Below are positions 57,069 through 64,000 of a DNA stretch of 64,000 nucleotides, piece after piece; the first letter of the stretch is position 1, and every line of letters starts with the position of its first letter. The stretch is from NCBI GenBank assembly GCA_017474385.1, contig JAFVHU010000138.1, positions 1 to 64,000 of the forward strand, given 5' to 3'. The position numbers were made by a program, and so were the translations under genes. This DNA is from Afipia sp. (GTDB lineage Bacteria; Pseudomonadota; Alphaproteobacteria; Rhizobiales; Xanthobacteraceae). The notes below the pieces were generated by a model that was not told the DNA's origin, ran no database searches, and was given only the letters and a program-made list of their open reading frames with translations.

Positions 57069-57605
57069 TTACTGACAGATGTTCCGTGTGCCCTTGATGA
57101 AGGTGCCCGGCTGACACGCGAAGCCGTTTCGCGCGGCGTAGTTCGGCGATTGCGGCATGGCGACGCCGTTATAGTTGTAGGTGTCTACATAGCCCGGACC
57201 ATAGGCGTAGCTGTCCCGATAATACGGTCCGCCGAACGGTGCAGTTGCGATTGCGCCTGCGGTTCCGACAGCCGTCGCTGCGACGGCGCCTGCGGTTCCT
57301 ACTGCGCCGGCGGCAACGGCTCCCGGCCAGAAGCCGCCGCGGTTGTCCCAGCCTTGGTTGTTCCAGTCGCCGCGATTATCCTGAGCGGCCGAGCGCATAT
57401 AGGCCCCGTCACGGCTCTGCACACGGGCATGGTGCCTCATATGCTTGGTCTGCTTGGAACTGTGCTTCATCGGCTTGATCTGTTTGGCTTTGTCGGCCTT
57501 GCCTTGCATCGCGGAGCGCGGCTTTGCCGTGTCCTGCGCGAGCGCGGGTGTGGCGACCAGAGCGGTTACAGCCGCAGCAGCGGCGAAAAAGCTCACCTTG
57601 TTCAT
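57069..57605 (-). CDS. small exported protein of unknown function
   Basis: Protein of 178 residues with a clear signal peptide (MNKVSFFAAAAAVTALVATP, cleaved after ALAQ). Then comes a basic Lys/Met/His segment, a central Gly/Ala-rich hydrophobic stretch (about 94-124, PGAVAAGAVGTAGAVAATAV) that could cross or associate with a membrane, and a Tyr/Gly-rich end with two cysteines (GFACQPGTFIKGTRNICQ) likely to pair. A strong AAGGAGAG precedes the ATG. I recognise it only as a type common in Bradyrhizobium relatives. Confidence 0.75.
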   Translation of the reverse strand: MNKVSFFAAAAAVTALVATPALAQDTAKPRSAMQGKADKAKQIKPMKHSSKQTKHMRHHARVQSRDGAYMRSAAQDNRGDWNNQGWDNRGGFWPGAVAAGAVGTAGAVAATAVGTAGAIATAPFGGPYYRDSYAYGPGYVDTYNYNGVAMPQSPNYAARNGFACQPGTFIKGTRNICQ

Positions 57606-57758
57606 GGTCTCTCCTTTTGTGAGGTTGAGGGCTGGCGGCGCTTCAACGTCTCATGGAGAAGGCAGTTCCGGGCTTCACCATAATTGATGTCACACGCGCG
57701 TGAGATGAGTTCCATCGCGCGATGTTGTGATGAGGAGTGGGCAGTGTGCCATACATAG

Positions 57759-57862
57759 CGTCGTCCCCGCGAAAGCGGGCCATAGCCATTCAGTTTCGAT
57801 AAAATTTGAACGTGCCTTGCCTGGGCTACCAGAGCATGGGTCCCGCTTTCGCGGGGACGACA
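57759..57862. repeat. intergenic palindromic repeat, family R3
   Basis: GTCGTCCCCGCGAAAGCGGG at one end and TCCCGCTTTCGCGGGGACGA at the other, with a 60-odd base spacer containing CCATAGCCATTCAG. It could pair end to end. It lies beyond the end of metH, upstream of the small exported-protein gene. Confidence 0.85.
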
Positions 57863-57882
57863 CTCGTGAGACTGTCGCAGCT

Positions 57883-61734
<3,852 letters not shown>

Positions 61735-61738
61735 GGGA

Positions 61739-62650
61739 TCACGCGGCTTTCTGCGCACCGCTGGGACGAATTCCCAAAAGGTGGCTGATGGCGAACACAA
61801 GATCCGCACGGTTCATCGTATAAAAATGAAAATTCTCGACGCCATGCTTGGCGAGTTTCTGCACCTGACCGGCGGCAACGGTGGCCGCGACCAGACGGCG
61901 CGTATCTGCATCGTCGTCGAGGCCTTCGAATTTTGCCGACAGCCATTCCGGCATGGATGCGCCGGCGCGCTTGGCGAAATTGGAAGCCATCTTGAAGTTC
62001 TGCACCGGCAGGATTCCCGGAACGATCGGAATCGTAATGCCGGCGGCGCGGACGCGGTCGAGATAGCGAAAATAGAGATCGTTATCGAAAAAGAACTGGG
62101 TGATGGCGCGGGTCGCCCCGGCATCGACCTTGGCTTTCAGCGCGTCGATGTCGGCATCGAGGGTCGCGCTTTCGGGATGCTTCTCGGGATACGCCGAGAC
62201 GCTGACTTCCATATCGGGATGATGCCGCTTGATGCTGGCGACGAGTTCGGCGGAGCTTTGATAGCCGTCGGGATGCGCGGTGTAGGCGCTGCCGATACCG
62301 CTTGATGGATCGCCGCGCAGCGCCACGATATGGCGAACGCCGACGTCATGATAGCGCGCGACAACGTCGTCGATATCCGCCTTGGTGGCGTCGACGCAGG
62401 TCAGATGCGCAGCGGGCGTGAGTTTGGTCTCAGAGAGGATGCGCGCGATGGTCGAATGGGTGCGTTCGCGAGTCGAGCCACCGGCGCCGTAGGTCACCGA
62501 GACAAAGTTCGGCGTCAGCGGTGCAAGCCGGTTGATGACCTCCCAGAGATTGCGCTCCATCTCTTCCGTCTTGGGCGGGAAGAACTCGAAGGAAATCGCC
62601 GGACGTTTTTGCCCCTGCGATCCGGCCGGGGCGGTTGCTTCGCTCGTCAC
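61739..62650 (-). CDS. metF: 5,10-methylenetetrahydrofolate reductase
   Basis: Protein of 303 residues with the MetF barrel: [72 protein letters not shown] and [20 protein letters not shown]. It uses FAD and NADH to make methyltetrahydrofolate, the methyl donor for the adjacent MetH. I place the start at the GTG at 62650, just before the family homology; the longer in-frame readings have no support. Cotranscribed with metH. Confidence 0.93.
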   Translation of the reverse strand: MTSEATAPAGSQGQKRPAISFEFFPPKTEEMERNLWEVINRLAPLTPNFVSVTYGAGGSTRERTHSTIARILSETKLTPAAHLTCVDATKADIDDVVARYHDVGVRHIVALRGDPSSGIGSAYTAHPDGYQSSAELVASIKRHHPDMEVSVSAYPEKHPESATLDADIDALKAKVDAGATRAITQFFFDNDLYFRYLDRVRAAGITIPIVPGILPVQNFKMASNFAKRAGASMPEWLSAKFEGLDDDADTRRLVAATVAAGQVQKLAKHGVENFHFYTMNRADLVFAISHLLGIRPSGAQKAA

Positions 62651-63086
62651 GCTTCTCAACTCCACATCTCGATGGCGGTGCGCGGGCCGGATTGGGCAGC
62701 GGCTTCCGCGGATTCGGTGCGCCTTCATTCCGCCCTTTGGGCCGGACTTTGTCACCGTTTCGCCTTTACGGACCAAAATAAGCGAAACACGGCGTTTCCG
62801 ACAGCCCATCCATCGGGCTTTTGATGTGGGAAATTGCCCAATATGTCCCATTTATCGAAAGGGAGAAAGCGCTTAACGAGGCCGATGAACGCAATAATTC
62901 AGCGGTTTTGGCGAAATTACCCATGATTTTTGGGTCTTTGCGACTGAATCATCCAGTAAGTAGTGGGCAGATTTCTTCAGTTGCAACCAACTTGTCATAT
63001 AGCTGCCCACCGACATTTAACAACCCGGCGGGTGGCATGCCGTGGCGGCGCGTTGTCAGGCGCAGGCGAGTGACTAATTTGGCTCC
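62651..63086. other. 436-bp divergent control region between metF and the monooxygenase gene
   Basis: No gene is seen. On the metF side the leader can form hairpins at 62729-62746 (TCCGCCCTTTGGGCCGGA), 62758-62785 (TTTCGC ... GCGAAA) and 62801-62817 (GCCC ... GGGC). I could not match it to SAM-II, SAH or cobalamin riboswitch consensus. On the other side, an eight-bp inverted repeat GTGGGCAG / CTGCCCAC lies at 62963-63010 in AT-richer DNA, a candidate promoter or operator. Confidence 0.5.
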
Positions 63087-64000
63087 ATGACCCCGCTTTC
63101 CGTTCTCGACCTTTCGGTCGTCACCACCGGCACCAGGCCTTCCCAGTCGCTGCGCAACAGCATCGATCTGGCGAAGCATGCCGATCGCCTCGGCTACACG
63201 CGCTACTGGCTGGCCGAACATCACAGCCTCTCGTCGGTCGCGAGCCCCGCGCCTGAGATCATGATCGGACAGATCGCAGCGGCGACGCAGCGCATTCGTG
63301 TCGGCTCCGGCGGCGTGATGCTGCCGAACCACGCGCCGCTAATGGTCGCCGAGCGTTTCAAGATGCTGGAGGCGCTGTTTCCAGGCCGCATCGATCTCGG
63401 TCTTGGCCGTGCGCCCGGCACCGATCAAACGACCATGCATGCGCTGCGTCAGCGGTTCGATCCGCGCGGCGGCGACGACTTTATCGAGCGGCTGATCGAA
63501 CTGACTCTGTGGGAGACGCGCAACTTCCCCGAAGGCCATCCCTACAACAACGTGATCGCGATGCCGGACGACGCGCCGTTGCCGCCGATCTGGCTGCTGG
63601 GATCGAGCGACTACAGCGCGCAGCTCGCGGCACAGGTCGGCATGGGTTTCGCCTTCGCGCATCATTTCGCCTCGCACGACGCGGCCGACGCGATGATTCA
63701 TTATCGCGCCCATTTCAAGCCGTCGAACTGGCGCGAGACGCCGTATGCCATTCTGGCGATTGCCGTGATCATGGCCGAGACCGATGAAGAGGCGGACCGG
63801 CTGGCATCGTCGGCCGATCTTAATCGCCTGCTGCGTGACCGCGGCCAGTATCGTCCGCTGCCGAGCATCGAGGAGGCGCAGGCCTATCCGTATTCCGACG
63901 CCGAGCGCGCCAGCATTGCGCGCAACCGCTCGCGGTTGTTCGTCGGTTCACCGCAGACGGTGATGGAGAAGATCACGCCGCTGATCGAGACCTGCAAAGC
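63087..64000 (+). CDS. LLM-class (luciferase-like) flavin monooxygenase, 5' part
   Basis: The reading frame from the ATG at 63087 runs off the window after 304 codons. It opens MTPLSVLDLSVVTTGTRPSQ and continues with HADRLGYTRYWLAEHHSLSS, RIRVGSGGVMLPNHAPLMVA, ERFKMLEALFPGRIDLGLGR and LWLLGSSDYSAQLAAQVG-like strands of the bacterial luciferase barrel. These enzymes use reduced FMN or F420 and oxygen on varied substrates. The group resembles MsnO8/YhbW proteins, whose substrates are mostly unknown. Divergent from metF-metH. Confidence 0.88.
   Translation, partial: MTPLSVLDLSVVTTGTRPSQSLRNSIDLAKHADRLGYTRYWLAEHHSLSSVASPAPEIMIGQIAAATQRIRVGSGGVMLPNHAPLMVAERFKMLEALFPGRIDLGLGRAPGTDQTTMHALRQRFDPRGGDDFIERLIELTLWETRNFPEGHPYNNVIAMPDDAPLPPIWLLGSSDYSAQLAAQVGMGFAFAHHFASHDAADAMIHYRAHFKPSNWRETPYAILAIAVIMAETDEEADRLASSADLNRLLRDRGQYRPLPSIEEAQAYPYSDAERASIARNRSRLFVGSPQTVMEKITPLIETCK

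Noticed and set aside
62651-62851. N-terminal extension of MetF by 67 codons
   Set aside because: The added part resembles no MetF N-terminus and would consume the leader; the GTG at 62650 immediately precedes the conserved region.
62651-62960. SAM-II, SAH or cobalamin riboswitch before metF
   Set aside because: I looked for the conserved cores and found none; only generic hairpins are visible, so no riboswitch is annotated.

Overview
The window is high-GC chromosomal DNA of an alphaproteobacterium, almost certainly from the Bradyrhizobium / Rhodopseudomonas / Afipia / Nitrobacter group. Three things point there. The proline enzyme is a short PutA of about 1000 residues without a DNA-binding domain. 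There is a pim-type dicarboxylate operon with an IclR regulator. The gaps hold many of the palindromic repeats common in these genomes. I see no phage, complete insertion sequence, CRISPR array, rRNA or tRNA.

Layout. 1-10 kb: start of rpmE, a divergent ABC exporter, an enoyl-CoA hydratase, a lemA-TPM-TPM membrane cluster, putA with its divergent Lrp-type regulator, and an exported protein. 10-22.4 kb: a large acyl-CoA catabolic island. It has a CoA ligase and thiolase on one strand. Divergent from them are TetR, an alpha-methylacyl-CoA racemase, an HSD10-like dehydrogenase, a feruloyl-CoA-synthase-like ligase, a two-subunit acyl-CoA dehydrogenase, a nitroreductase, an NTF2-like protein and a haloalkane dehalogenase. 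22.6-29 kb: housekeeping and small regulatory pairs (an isolated glutamine synthetase, YkgJ with a WYL regulator and divergent GST, PPOX with divergent LysR, a thioesterase). 29-36.2 kb: pobA, a branched-chain-type ABC importer with a fused permease-ATPase, and a MarR regulator. One operator-like palindrome lies at both control regions. 36.3-37.6 kb: glycerate kinase. 37.7-54.6 kb: three tandem 409-residue solute-binding proteins, an importer operon livGFHM, an IclR gene with a decayed fragment of a second copy, and the pimFABCD operon. 54.8-64 kb: glpK, a GST, a small exported protein, metF-metH and the start of a luciferase-like monooxygenase.

How the genes work together. Carboxylic and aromatic acids appear to be taken up by two LivFGHMK-type importers, activated by several CoA ligases and shortened by beta-oxidation modules. 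The pim region fits uptake and beta-oxidation of dicarboxylic acids. The 10-22 kb island has the enzymes expected for methyl-branched acyl chains plus carbon-halogen bond cleavage, and is the best candidate for an undescribed pathway. The 29-36 kb block looks like uptake and ring hydroxylation of 4-hydroxybenzoate or a relative.

The gaps carry at least six families of palindromic repeat. One is a composite element of about 160 bp, present twice in opposite orientation. All functional calls come from reading the sequence; no database search was run.
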